In this document: piece after piece, positions 21,801-31,014 of the stretch | How the letters are laid out: each line of letters starts with the position of its first letter | Numbering within the stretch: position 1 is the stretch's first letter | NCBI GenBank assembly: GCA_963556195.1 | Contig: CAUVYP010000262.1 | Location: forward strand, 1,616,201-1,680,200 | Reading direction: 5' to 3' | From: Sepiola atlantica | Taxonomy: Eukaryota > Mollusca > Cephalopoda > Sepiida > Sepiolidae | Length of the DNA: 64,000 bases | The notes under the pieces: generated by a model | Databases searched by the model: none | The model's input: only the letters and a program-made list of their open reading frames with translations | What the model was told of the DNA's origin: nothing | Made by a program: the position numbers and the translations under genes

Positions 21801-24596
21801 TTGGGTTATAATTATAACCCTGAGAGTGATTCTTTGTCCTTGGCCACGACAGATAGTGATTCTGGGGCCAATACCAAAAGAAGAATATTGGCGGCGGTGG
21901 CAGCCAATTTTGATCCGTTATCTTTATGTGTACCCGTTACAATAAGGGGCCGCATATTTATTAGTGAGTTATGGAAGGCCGGGTTGGGCTGGGATGAAAC
22001 TGTTACTCCTACCCAACAGAGAAGTTGGCAGTCACTCTCAAAAGATTTATCTCAGCTCAGTTCCTTCACCTTTCCAAGAAAATCCCTGCGCGAAGGCTCT
22101 ACTGCAAACCTAGCTTTGTTTTGTGATGCTTCCAAAGAAGCGTATGGGTTTGTAGCTTATGGATTACAGGACGATAGGTCCAATTTGGTTTTTGCTAAAG
22201 CCAAGGTGGCACCTTTGCGGGCAAAGTCCCTGCCCACTCTCGAGTTGTTGGCAGTATATTTGGCGCTAAAATCATTAAAGACAATTTTACTCTCTCTAAA
22301 GGAAATCACCTTTAAAGAGGTTAGTGTAGCAGTTGATGCTCAAATAGTACTGTCCTGGATCCTGTCTCAGGATGTAAAAACAAAGAATATTTTTGCGAGA
22401 AACAGAGCCAGAGACATTACTGAAATGCGTCAGAATCTGAGCCAGCAGTTTGGAATAGACATTTCTTTCCGATATGTGCCCTCGGAGCAGAACCCAGCGG
22501 ATCTGCTCTCAAGGGGAGTGTCAGTAAAGACCTTTAAAAAACGCATATTGCATTGGGTGCATGGTCCAACATGGCTGACCCGAACGCCAATAGAATGGCC
22601 TTTTGCCTCCTTAAACTGCTTAAAGGAGGAAAATAAGGAGATTGTGAGGGGGCCTACATTTTGTGGTGCCTTAATACAAACGGCAGAGCCTGTAATTCCC
22701 TTTGAGAAATATGAAACTCTGAGTAAACTTCTTGGAGTAGTAACAGCGGTATTTAAGTTTATTGGACGTTTGAGGCATTCAAGAGCTGACCCACAAAAAT
22801 TGGCTTGGCAGCACTTAATAAAAGGGATGCAAGGACAAGCGTTCCCACAAGTCAGGGAATACTTGCTTAATCCGTCTGGTCAAGCCCCAGATTTGGTAAC
22901 TTCTCTCAGCCTTTTTTTGGATGAAGAAGGTATAATTAGAACCAGGGGTCGGATTCGCAAGTGCAATGCCTTCAATTATGAAGTGATATACCCAGTTCTC
23001 CTGGATAAATCTCACACTTTTACCCAAATGGTAATTATAGATGCTCATAGAAAATGCAAACATTTGGGCATAGCGTCTACTCTGAGCCAACTACGCCTAT
23101 CTGGATTTTGGATTCCTAAGGCAAGACAGGCGGTAAAATCTACTTTACGGTCTTGCAGGTTGTGTGTGCGTTATAATGCAATGTCTTTTGCATACCCCCG
23201 CATGACTAATTTGCCCAAATATCGGGTCAATTTGATCAGACCCTTTCTTCACACTGGTGTGGATTTCACAGGACACATCTGGGTGGGGGATGGGGAAAAT
23301 AGCCGCAAAGTTTATTTGCTCTTATTTACATGTCTTACCACTAGAGGTATACACCTTGAAGTGGTGGACGATATGAGTGTATATTCTTTTATCTTGGCAT
23401 TTATAAGATTCACAAACAATGTCGGAGTACCTTCTCATTTGTATTCTGACAATGCTAAGACTTTTACCACTGGCGGCAGAATTATTAAGCAGGCCTATGG
23501 CTCGGAGGAATATAATAGTATCTTCCGCACTTATTCTGTCAAGCATCTAACAATTCCTGTGTATGCTGCTTGGTTTGGGGGAACCTGGGAGCGGCTTATT
23601 CGCACAGTGAAGACTTGCTTGTTCAAAACAGTTGGTCGCTCACAGGTGAGTTATTTCCAGCTTTTAACTTTTGTCTCAGATGTTCAGAGGGCTGTTAACA
23701 ATCGTCCTTTGACTTATCGCTGTTCATCAGATGACGGGTTGGAGATAATTACACCTAATCATTTCCTGAGACCCTTTTCTGCGGTTAATATACTGTATAG
23801 AAAGGAAGAGGAGGATCTCTTTGACTCGGAACCCCCCCTCAGAACTGATGTCCTTGAGGCTATGGAGGAGAGGGAACGGCTCATATTCAAATATAAAGAG
23901 CTATGGTTTAATGAATACCTACTTAGCCTTAGGGAATCGGCGAAAAATCTACACAATGAGTCCTATAACAATCAAATTAAAATAGGAGATGTTGTGTTAA
24001 TAAAATCCCCCATTAAAACCAGACCTTTTTGGACTCTAGGTAGGGTGATGGAACTCATCCCTGGGGATGATGCTTTTGTCCGTACTGTGGTATTGAAAAG
24101 GGGTGATGGATCAACACAGATTCACCCCATAAAATTATTGTATCCATTGGAATTAGCTATAACGCACAGTCACAGAGCTTATGCTCCTGATACGTCGAGA
24201 GATGAGACGGACTCCTCTGTCCCAGTGGATTTTGTACCTGCAGATCAGGAATTGATATGTATCTGCCCTGGTTGCCAGGAACCGGAGGATCAGCGACCAA
24301 TGATCTGTTGTGATCATTGTGATCAATGGTTCCATTGGCAGTGTGTTGGTATAGTGGGGGAACCTCCAGAGGAGAGTCGGTGGTATTGTTCGGCGTGTCA
24401 GACGATGCTCTATCAGGAGTTAATATGGATCTGCCCTGGGTGTCAGGAACCGGAAGACTACAGACCAATGATATGTTGTGATCGTTGTGATCAATGGTTC
24501 CATTGGCAATGTGCTGGCATTGATGAAGCTCCGGCAGAGGAGGATCAGTGGTACTGTTCTTCTTGTACAGACCCGGAAGGGGGGTCTGACATTTAA
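18879..24596 (+). CDS. BEL/Pao Gag-Pol polyprotein with two C-terminal TAF3-like PHD fingers
   Basis: A single intact 1905-residue ORF; the ATG has A at -3. In order: a Gag region with the DUF1759-type part near 126-240; three zinc-knuckle-like Cys/His clusters at 346-415; aspartic protease with DSGS at 463-466; reverse transcriptase with LGDIRKAF (Asp839) and YVDN at 912-915; RNase H with Asp1083, Glu1122, Asp1153 and Asp1208; an HHCC zinc site (His1390, His1395, Cys1426, Cys1429); integrase core Asp1462, Asp1524, Glu1571; a DUF5641-type C-terminal domain near 1702-1768. Then come two PHD fingers (about 1794-1846 and 1850-1898), each with a complete C4HC3 ligand set. The product makes virus-like particles and copies and integrates the element. 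The RT box has Asn where most RTs have the second Asp; activity is therefore uncertain. The PHD fingers resemble the H3K4me3-reading finger of TAF3 (WICPGC, MICCDxCDQWFHWQC, WYCSxC). Confidence 0.96.
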   Translation: MSLSELDSCRQQQAVLRNKISTELWGLHSEATLPMAVFQEHRKMIMRWLERLGELEDEVTAVCLDSPPSVELRTNDDSLDHAFRFRKNTFQKLDELREKFEGSRTDRQQESLGGEIAPEFRANMEAPTFDGEPSDDKFAFKNFLAGFWNCAEGFRSELTKFRLLKSCLKGQALHLVKHLSTTEANFPVALQLLEGEYLDIPNILDQMFQQLLAARPKLDSQFSQVKIYLNQIRCALLELKNSYQLDFLEPGTPGYLLISHIVFGRLPVSLKRELMSRTGNSYPGIDDIVSLSKNLIKDLVRLEECSAPSGNARFRSDRFVPGSYSPKRALENFSSRGGTPLSTSTCKFCSSGGHEGKLCKKFASYKERLSRCKELHLCIACAAEDHSYNECPGNKRGFPYGCANCGSKRHYTIMCPKDKASSEKTRVNTGFQTCDTQQISILPIYKVVLHRGKRRYVCNCILDSGSQRSYFSRSILEGLDISIESCYDRQYTIQTFVGEEKKNLSEVLLQVEMVPNTKRPLPVLIDSSFNLKSQTDGMDLIYRNLREAQFKLAAGFDKKGRPFPIQGLVGVDLLQFLHPLSLIKCQNGVAWETPKGIVPWGNSLNFLKESQILSIGEERSPPVNYENVLASMGTVSTTAVNFVLAPRYNYVDPFKDTFENTSVERGLDSLFSLELMGLTEEETFSEFELGKVKEFQNSVVIEDQCYYVKLPWWEDKIGKVPSNYSVALAVLNRVFNKLEKENKYGEYLDVFLEQEKEGIVERIVVSPENYREYIWIPHRPVYKTDEQSTTKVRPVFNCSSKPKGGISINEAAYPGVNLMGNLLQLLLHFRSNEYVLLGDIRKAFLQIKLLTEEDKNRFCFFLKIGKNLVCFRYTTLIFGYNASPFILNFLLKHHADRYPSDECSKTIGENFYVDNLIKTGNVPETLIQLYTDVVKRLEEGHFDLRSCSSNCEELRQKMEEDGRLPQHHSQYEKVLGYNYNPESDSLSLATTDSDSGANTKRRILAAVAANFDPLSLCVPVTIRGRIFISELWKAGLGWDETVTPTQQRSWQSLSKDLSQLSSFTFPRKSLREGSTANLALFCDASKEAYGFVAYGLQDDRSNLVFAKAKVAPLRAKSLPTLELLAVYLALKSLKTILLSLKEITFKEVSVAVDAQIVLSWILSQDVKTKNIFARNRARDITEMRQNLSQQFGIDISFRYVPSEQNPADLLSRGVSVKTFKKRILHWVHGPTWLTRTPIEWPFASLNCLKEENKEIVRGPTFCGALIQTAEPVIPFEKYETLSKLLGVVTAVFKFIGRLRHSRADPQKLAWQHLIKGMQGQAFPQVREYLLNPSGQAPDLVTSLSLFLDEEGIIRTRGRIRKCNAFNYEVIYPVLLDKSHTFTQMVIIDAHRKCKHLGIASTLSQLRLSGFWIPKARQAVKSTLRSCRLCVRYNAMSFAYPRMTNLPKYRVNLIRPFLHTGVDFTGHIWVGDGENSRKVYLLLFTCLTTRGIHLEVVDDMSVYSFILAFIRFTNNVGVPSHLYSDNAKTFTTGGRIIKQAYGSEEYNSIFRTYSVKHLTIPVYAAWFGGTWERLIRTVKTCLFKTVGRSQVSYFQLLTFVSDVQRAVNNRPLTYRCSSDDGLEIITPNHFLRPFSAVNILYRKEEEDLFDSEPPLRTDVLEAMEERERLIFKYKELWFNEYLLSLRESAKNLHNESYNNQIKIGDVVLIKSPIKTRPFWTLGRVMELIPGDDAFVRTVVLKRGDGSTQIHPIKLLYPLELAITHSHRAYAPDTSRDETDSSVPVDFVPADQELICICPGCQEPEDQRPMICCDHCDQWFHWQCVGIVGEPPEESRWYCSACQTMLYQELIWICPGCQEPEDYRPMICCDRCDQWFHWQCAGIDEAPAEEDQWYCSSCTDPEGGSDI
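24258..24572 (+). other. Tandem PHD-finger coding segment, 168-bp internal duplication
   Basis: The first CPGC codons start at 24264 and the second at 24432, a 56-codon period. The two copies are clearly alike at DNA level (for example GATCAATGGTTCCATTGGCA in both) but diverged elsewhere, so one finger was acquired and then duplicated within the element some time ago. Confidence 0.9.
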
Positions 24597-24677
24597 GTTA
24601 TTTCAATGGTCAGTTATAAAAAAAAAAAAGGGTTTATTTTATATTTATTTATTTGTTTTTTTTTTTTTTTTACTCTT

Positions 24678-24688
24678 GAGTGGGAGAG
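24678..24688 (+). other. Candidate polypurine tract
   Basis: GAGTGGGAGAG lies directly before the 3' LTR; one T interrupts it. It is the likely plus-strand priming site. Confidence 0.6.
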
Positions 24689-25008
24689 TGAAAGAATTTC
24701 TTACCTCAATTCTGAGGGGTGTTAGGATTACCTATCTTTCTTTGAAGAGGGGTTAATTAGCATACGTGAATCACGTTAGCATAGAGATGGAGAGGTTGGG
24801 TATTTAATGGTTCAGTTGGGAGGGGTTGGGGTGTGTCTGAATACCAAACAAGTGGACAAGTTACAATTTTGAGTGCGTCCCCCTATCTCTTCCCTGCTTT
24901 TCCCAGGCCTACCTAATAAGTTACCAATTTGTTTTAACGTGACTAACGTTGAAATTAATTTTGGGTAGGCCTAAGAATTCGAGCCCTAGCCGTTTTAAAG
25001 TTTCAACA
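24689..25008 (+). mobile_element. 3' LTR of BEL/Pao element, internally deleted (320 bp)
   Basis: The first 287 bases equal 18023-18309 and the last 33 equal 18738-18770, with no difference seen. The 428 bp between are gone, with at most a 1-base overlap at the joint. Confidence 0.93.
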
Positions 25009-25012
25009 ATTT

Positions 25013-25740
25013 ATTTGTGAAAAAAATGTTTTAAATGGGGTGGGTTGGTACAATTTTGTCAATAGAAAAAGACAGTACATATAAAAAAAAATATTACATA
25101 TTTACTATTTTGGTTGGTTTTATGCTAAAACATAAAAGCACCCAAACAAATAAATAAATAATGTATTTTTATAATGAAATAACTGTTTGTTTTTATTTTG
25201 TAGTAAATATATATTGAAAAGAATATTGGATTTAATTTCAAAATTTAATGTTTTTGGATAAGAAATTTGGTGCTTATCCATTTAGCAGATACTTTTGAAA
25301 AAAAAAAACAACAAAAAAAAACCCTGAAAAAATACCTATTGATGTACATATTTTTCACGGGCTGTATATATCCTATACCAAAAAGCAAGTAAATGAATCA
25401 AGTGAAAAAAAAGTGGAGAAAAAAAGCTAAAATTCTTGACGAGTCGATATAGAAAACATTTTAATTAGTTTTTAGCTGTAAAAGTACCGAAAATATATCT
25501 AAACTAAAACTGTTGAAATGGAAAGTGAAATACATGTTTTCAAATGAAATGCATTACTTTTAGACTTGAAAAATTTACAATGATTAAATGTTTAACGCAA
25601 TTACACGCATTGAAAAATTAGGCGCAATCTGATGACAGAGAGAGAGAGAGAGAGAGCAGGTGGGGGATGGAGAGGAAGAGATAGGAGGGAGAGGAGAATC
25701 AACAGGTTATAACTTTCTTCCTCATTTCTAAACTAAACAA
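25013..25740. other. AT-rich H1 interior, no gene
   Basis: Contains a (GA)n run at about 25637-25657. Collinear with 48252-48970. Confidence 0.5.
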
Positions 25741-26420
25741 AAATGTGTTTGTGTCAGTATTTACTTGCCTCCCCACGAGGGCAGATTGAACAAAAAAGTC
25801 ATATAGTGTTTTTTTGTTTACGATACGTTTAATAAACAAATAAGATTAGCGAAGTTTTTTGTTTAAATAAAAATTAAGTTATAGAAATATTTGTAGATAA
25901 AATTATCTATCTTGGGGAGGCCAAATGCCTGATGTACGGTGATTTTTTAAAATATATATATTTTGTTTATTTATTAAAATATATTGCGTTTCACGGTGGA
26001 AAACTAAAGAAAAATGTGTTTGTGTCAGTATTTACTTGCCTCCCCACGAGGGCAGATTGCATAATAAAGTCATATAGTGTTTTTTTTTTTACGATACGTT
26101 TAATAAACAAATAAGATTAGCGAAGTTTTTTGTTTAAATAAAAATTAAGTTATAGAAATATTTGTAAATAAAATTATCTATCTTGGGGAGGCCAAATGCC
26201 TGATGTACGGTGATTTTTTAAAATATATATATTTTGTTTATTTATTAAAATATATTGCGTTTCACGGTGGAAAACTAAAGAAAAATGTGTTTGTGTCAGT
26301 ATTTACTTGCCTCCCCACGAGGGCTAATTGCATAATAAAGTCATATAGTGGTTTTTTTTTAACGATACGTTTAATAAACAAATAAGATTAGCGAAGTTTT
26401 TTGTTTAATTAAAAATTAAG
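25741..26420. repeat. 271-bp tandem repeat, 3 landmarks (H1)
   Basis: GTGTCAGTATTTACTTGCC starts at 25751, 26022 and 26293. The unit includes CCCCACGAGGGCAGATTG, GATTAGCGAAGTTTTTTG and GCGTTTCACGGTGGAAAAC. The second H1 copy has four landmarks. Confidence 0.9.
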
Positions 26421-26739
26421 TTGTTTATAATTGTTGATTACAGAAACAAATAAAAAAAAGTTCGTAAACTATAAGTTTGGACTTATGTTTGTCATAGGTT
26501 CCGCGTTCAAAATTGTCTTGTTGAGGAAGTGACATATATTTCACGCATGCGCAAATCGTTTTTGTACTCTGTCTGGATTTTGTAAGCCCCCCCCCCTCAA
26601 CGTTTCGAGCCATTTCTATACGAAAATGCGAACGTTTTCCCCCAATTCTCAGACATAACACGTCCGGAGGCTGGCTGTTTAGAATTATGTCAACTGTGTG
26701 AGTGTTTGTTGGGTAGGATCGGAGGAGAAGACCAACATA

Positions 26740-26793
26740 AATACATACATACATACATACATCCATACAGACAGGTGACGTTTATATAATAGA
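26740..26793 (-). other. H1 5' terminus
   Basis: The minus strand begins TCTATTATATAAACGTCACC then CTGTCTGTATGGATG and a (TATG)n run. TC plus AT-rich start is typical of Helitron 5' ends. The base before it is the final G of the CTAG end of the next element. Confidence 0.75.
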
Positions 26794-26823
26794 CTAGCGA
26801 GGCTACCCGGCATTGCTCGGGGT
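26794..26823 (-). other. H2a 3' terminus: hairpin plus CTAG
   Basis: Minus strand: ACCCCGAGCAATGCCGGGTA stem-loop, GCCTCG, CTAG, then directly the TCTATTATATAAACG start of H1. Confidence 0.75.
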
Positions 26824-27067
26824 CATAAAGACATCATTGAAGAAAAATCGCGTGTGTAACATCTTTATATTCAAACTTCTATTTCTCCCCCTCCTCTGTA
26901 GCAGTCTCTTCATCTTTCTACCTTTCTCTTCCCTGGTCGCCCCATTTCACCGCTACTTTCTAATTTTGCCTTTTGCGACAGCTGATTCTTCCTCACCATT
27001 TCTCCTACGTTGCGCAGGGCAATAGTATGACATATTTCTATAAAAAGTACCACATCTATCTGCGCCT

Positions 27068-27570
27068 TCTATATAGGTACTTATCTCTGCCCCGGTGTTC
27101 ATACTATATACATATCTATAGCCACCCCGGTGCACATACAATATACATATCTATCGCCACCCCGGTGCACATAAAATATACGTACCTATCGCCGCCCCAG
27201 GCAGATACTATATAAGTACCTATTGCCGCCCCGGTATGCATACTAAATAAGTACCTATCGCTGCCCCAGTGCACATGCTACATACGTACCTATCGTCGCC
27301 CTTGTGTGCGTGCTATATACGTACTGATAGCCGCCCCGGAGCGCATGCTAAATATATACCTATAACCGCCCTGGTGCGCATTCTATATAGATTCTTACTG
27401 CCATCCCTGTGCACATGCTATATAGTACCTATCGCCACCTCTATGCACTACTATACACGTACCTATTGCCACCTTGGTGCACATACTATATATATACCTA
27501 TCGCCACCCCGGTGCGCATACTATATTCGTATCTATCGCCGCCCCAGTGTGCATACTATATATTTTCCTA
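27068..27570. repeat. 36-bp minisatellite, about 14 units (H2a)
   Basis: Same unit as in H1; open frames reading YIRTYRRPGAHTIYVPI-like 12-residue repeats in several phases are artefacts of the unit length. Confidence 0.9.
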
Positions 27571-27574
27571 CGAA

Positions 27575-28230
27575 ATATTTTAAGTTAAAAAAAACAAAAA
27601 TTTGGCCTGACCCCTAAAAAGTGCGGCTTGACCCCTAAAATTTTCCCCGACTCCTCATTCTCTCCAGCCCCCTAATTTTTCACTCTCCCCCAACCCTGAG
27701 AAATATTTTGACTTAAAAACAAAAAAAACAAAAAAATTTGGCCTGACCCCTAAAAAGTTCGGCCTGACCCCTAAAATTTTCCCCAACTCCTCAATCTCTC
27801 CAGACCCCTAATTTTTCACTCAACCCACCCCATGAGAAATATTTTGACTTCAAAACAAAAAAAAAACAAAAAATTTGGCCTGACCCCTAAAATTTCCCCC
27901 GACCCCTCAATCTCTACAGCCCCCTAATTTTTCACTCTCCCCCAACCCTGAGAATTATTTTGAGTTCAAAACACGAAAAAGAAAAAAATTTGGCCTGACC
28001 CCTAAAAAGTTCAGCCTGACTCCTAAAAATTTCTCTGACCCCTCATCCCAACTAAATTTTAACTTTCCCCCAACCCTGAGAAATATTTTGAGTTCAAAAC
28101 AACAAAAAAAGAAAAAAATTTGGCCTGACCCCTAAAATTTTCCCTGACCCCTCAATCTCTCCAGCCCCTCCTTCCAACTTGTTTTTCACTCTTCCTCAAC
28201 CCTGAGAAATATTTTGAGTTCAAAACAAAA
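27575..28230. repeat. ~125-150-bp tandem repeat, about 5 units
   Basis: The unit contains AAATTTGGCCTGACCCCTAA, TTTTCCCCGACTCCTCAATC, CCCCCTAATTTTTCACTC and CCTGAGAAATATTTTGAGTT plus an A run. An inverted array of the same unit lies at 62800-63520. Confidence 0.9.
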
Positions 28231-28700
28231 AAATGTTATTTAACATGTATAAAAATATTAGTGAAAACAATGGCGGAGCATAATTATTTCTCTTTTTACT
28301 TTACTTATTGAGACGTTATGTAACATGTATACAAATATTAGTCAAAACAATGGCGGAGCATAATTATTTTTCTTCTTACTTTACTTATTGAGACGTTATT
28401 TAATATGTATACAAATATTAGTAAAAACAGTGGTGGAGCATAATTATTTCTCTTCTTACTTTACTTTTTGAGACGTTATTTAATATGTATACAGATATTA
28501 GTGAAAACAATGGCGGAGCATAATTATTTCTCTTACTATTCTTATTGAGAGGTTATTTAACATGTATACAAATATAAGTGAAAACAATGGCAGAGCATAA
28601 TTTTTCTCTTCTTACTTTACTTATTTAGACGTTATTTAATATGTATACAAATATTAGTGAAAACAATGGTGGAGCATAATTATTTATTACTTTAATTTTA
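28231..28700. repeat. ~80-bp tandem repeat, 6 units
   Basis: The unit contains GTTATTTAACATGTATACAA, AAAACAATGGCGGAGCATAA and CTTACTTTACTTATTGAGAC. Confidence 0.9.
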
Positions 28701-28769
28701 CTGATACTACACTAACTTCACACCTCTCAAAAAGAAGGAGGTAATACCTGGGAGGATGGTATCATGTCA

Positions 28770-29215
28770 ACAGAAGAAATGCGGTTAGGATTAAGCAACC
28801 CTGGCTTCACTATAAACTCGTGTTCAAAAAAATGCTGTTATTGATTAAGCAACCCTTGCTTCACTGTGGACTCGTGTTCAAAAAAAGTGCCGTTAGCGAT
28901 TAAGCAACTCTTGCTTCACTATAAACTCGTGTTCAAAAAAGTGCAGGTGTGGATTAAGCAACACTTGCTTCACTATAAACTCATGTTCAAAAAAGTATCG
29001 TTAAGAATTAAGCAACCCTTGCTTCACTATGGACTCATGTTCAAAAAAGTGCCGTTAGGACTTAAGCAACCCTTGCTTCACTATGAACTCATGTTCAAAA
29101 AAGTGCCGTTAGGGATTAAGCAACAGTTGCTTCAATAGAAACTTATGTTTCGTCGGGATTAAGCAACCCTTGCTTCACTATAAACTCATCTTCAAAAAAG
29201 TGCCGTTAGGGACTT
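28770..29215. repeat. ~57-bp tandem repeat, about 8 units
   Basis: The unit contains TTCAAAAAAGTGCCGTTAGG, GATTAAGCAACCCTTGCTTC and ACTATAAACTCATG. Inverted units occur at 62380-62640. The 90-codon frame at 28866 is the repeat read through. Confidence 0.9.
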
Positions 29216-29811
29216 CAATCGTGACTTTGCATTATGCCGACAATCCCCCATCTCCAAATTTGGCCTGAGGCGCTCCACCGGCGAATGCCGACACTCCCCC
29301 TCCCCCTAATTTGACCTGAAGCAGTCACACCGCTGCACTATCTCCACAACTCTCAAAAAGGAGGAGGTAATGCCTAGGAGGGTGGTATCATAACAACAGA
29401 ATGGGCGTAGGGGAGGAAGGGAAGGTAGAAAGGGTGGGAGTGAGAGGGAAAGAAGGGTTTTAGTGTGAGGGATTTTCTTCCCTACACTCTTTTCCTCTGA
29501 CGTCATTTCCTGTTAAAAGCGTGACTTTGCATATTTCTAAAATTATACATGATAGCATTGTTTTTTTCTCAAATTAGTACTAAACAACGTTGAAAATCGA
29601 GGAAAAAGGCACCCCCCCATTGGTGAAAAGTGCTCAGTCGACCCCTGAAGAGTCAATTTTTTTTTCCGGTTCTGAGATATTATGGTCCCAGGATATGTAC
29701 GGTCCTAAAGATGTCAACTTGTTTCTTCCCCACCATTTCATCCTACGTTTCCCAGGGCAATAGTATGACTTATTTCTATAAAAAGTACCACCTCTGTCTG
29801 CGCCTTCTATA
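29216..29811. other. H2a 5' region, then deletion scar into H2b
   Basis: No gene. A perfect TGACGTCA is at 29498-29505. At 29721-29724 the H2a sequence ends in AACTTGT and H2b continues TTCTTCC; in the second unit these points lie 276 bp apart with TGT at both. Confidence 0.7.
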
Positions 29812-30832
29812 TAGGTACTTATCTCCGCCCCGGTGTTCATACTATATACGTATCTATTGCCACCCCGGTGCGCATACTATATACGTACCTATCGCCGCCC
29901 CAGTGCACATAATATATACATACCTTTCGCAACCCCGGTGTAGATACTACATAAGTACCTATCGACGCCCTGGGTGCAGATACAATATAAGTACCTATCG
30001 CCGCCACGGTGCAAATGCTAAATACGTACCTATCTCCGCCCCGGTGCAAATGCTAAATACGTACTTATCGCCACCCCGGTGCGAATGCTAAATATGTAGC
30101 TATTGCCGCCCCAGTGTGCATACTGCATAAGTACCTATCACTGCCTCGAATGCAAATACTAAAAATGTATATATCGCTGCCCTGGTGCGAATGCTAAATA
30201 CGTACCTATCACCGGCCCGGTGCACATGCTATATACATACTTTTTGCCGCCTGTGTGCACATGCAATATACGTACCTATCGCCACCCCTGAATGCTAAAT
30301 ACGTACCTATCGCCGCCCCAGTGCGAATGCTTAATATGTACCTATCACCGCTCCGTTGCGCGTGATATATACGTACCTATCGCCGCCCCGTTGCGCATGC
30401 TATATACGTACCTATCCCCGCCCCACTGTGCGTGCTATATACGTACCGATCGCCGCCCTGGAGCGCATTCTAAATACATACCTATCACCGGCCCGGTGCA
30501 CATGCTGTATACGTACTTATTGCCGTCCATGTGCACATGCTATATACGTACCTATCGACGACCCAGTGTGCATACAACATATGAACATATCGCTGCCTCA
30601 GTGCGAATACTAAATATGTACATATCGCCGCCCCGGTGCGAATGCTAAATACGTATCTATCGCCACCCCGGTGTGAATGCTAAATACGTACCTATCGACA
30701 CCCCTATGCACTACTATATACGTACCTATTGCCACTCCACTGAACATACTATGTATATACCTATCGCCGGCCCGGTGCGCATACTATATTCATACCTATC
30801 ACCGCCCTAGTGTGCATACTATATTTTTTTGG
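29812..30832. repeat. 36-bp minisatellite, about 28 units (H2b)
   Basis: Longest array of this unit in the first repeat. Sub-variants alternate ATACTATATACGTACC and ATGCTAAATACGTACC. Three frames on plus and some on minus are open for long stretches. Confidence 0.9.
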
Positions 30833-31014
30833 CACCACCCAAGAAAACTTTTTTTTTCATCCTCCCACATACTTAGAAATATTTTTAATTTAAAAGAAAA
30901 AACAATTTAACCCCCCTCGAAAGAAATTTTTTTTTTTACCCTTCCCCATACATAGAAATATTTTCAGTTAAAGAAAGAAAAAAAAATTCCGAGGTGACTC
31001 GGTCATATCAAAGA

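Larger units (their letters stand above)
18023..25008 (+). mobile_element. BEL/Pao LTR retrotransposon, apparently young, nested in H1
   Basis: The 6986-bp element has a 748-bp 5' LTR, a candidate primer site directly after it, one uninterrupted gag-pol ORF, a short purine tract and a 320-bp 3' LTR. Ends are TG...CA and the target duplication is ATTT (4 bp, normal for BEL/Pao). The aligned LTR parts look identical, which points to a recent insertion. It interrupts H1 but not the second H1 copy, so it arrived after the array unit was duplicated. Confidence 0.95.
5983..26793 (-). mobile_element. H1: Helitron-like transposon, first copy, carrying helicase pseudogene and nested BEL element
   Basis: On the minus strand it begins TCTATTATATAAACG (ending at 26793) and ends with a GC-rich hairpin seven bases before CTAA (5983-5986), followed by T. 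TC start, hairpin, CTRR end and A/T insertion context are Helitron hallmarks, and the helicase pseudogene lies in the matching orientation. Length is 20.8 kb, or about 13.8 kb without the nested 18023-25008 element and its 4-bp duplication. No HUH replication-initiator domain is recognisable, so the element is defective. A second copy is 35837-50284 and a third begins at 59300. H1 lacks small segments shared by those two (for example the stretch at 37833-37861). Confidence 0.75.

Noticed and set aside
24157..24468. 103-codon minus-strand frame inside the BEL ORF
   Set aside because: Antisense shadow of the PHD-finger coding region.
27068..27570. CRISPR-like regular 36-bp repeats
   Set aside because: Direct tandem units without unique spacers, in clearly animal DNA.
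29630..30910. Repeated 12-residue peptides over the 36-bp minisatellite
   Set aside because: All three plus frames read through it; no codon-use signal and no conserved ends.
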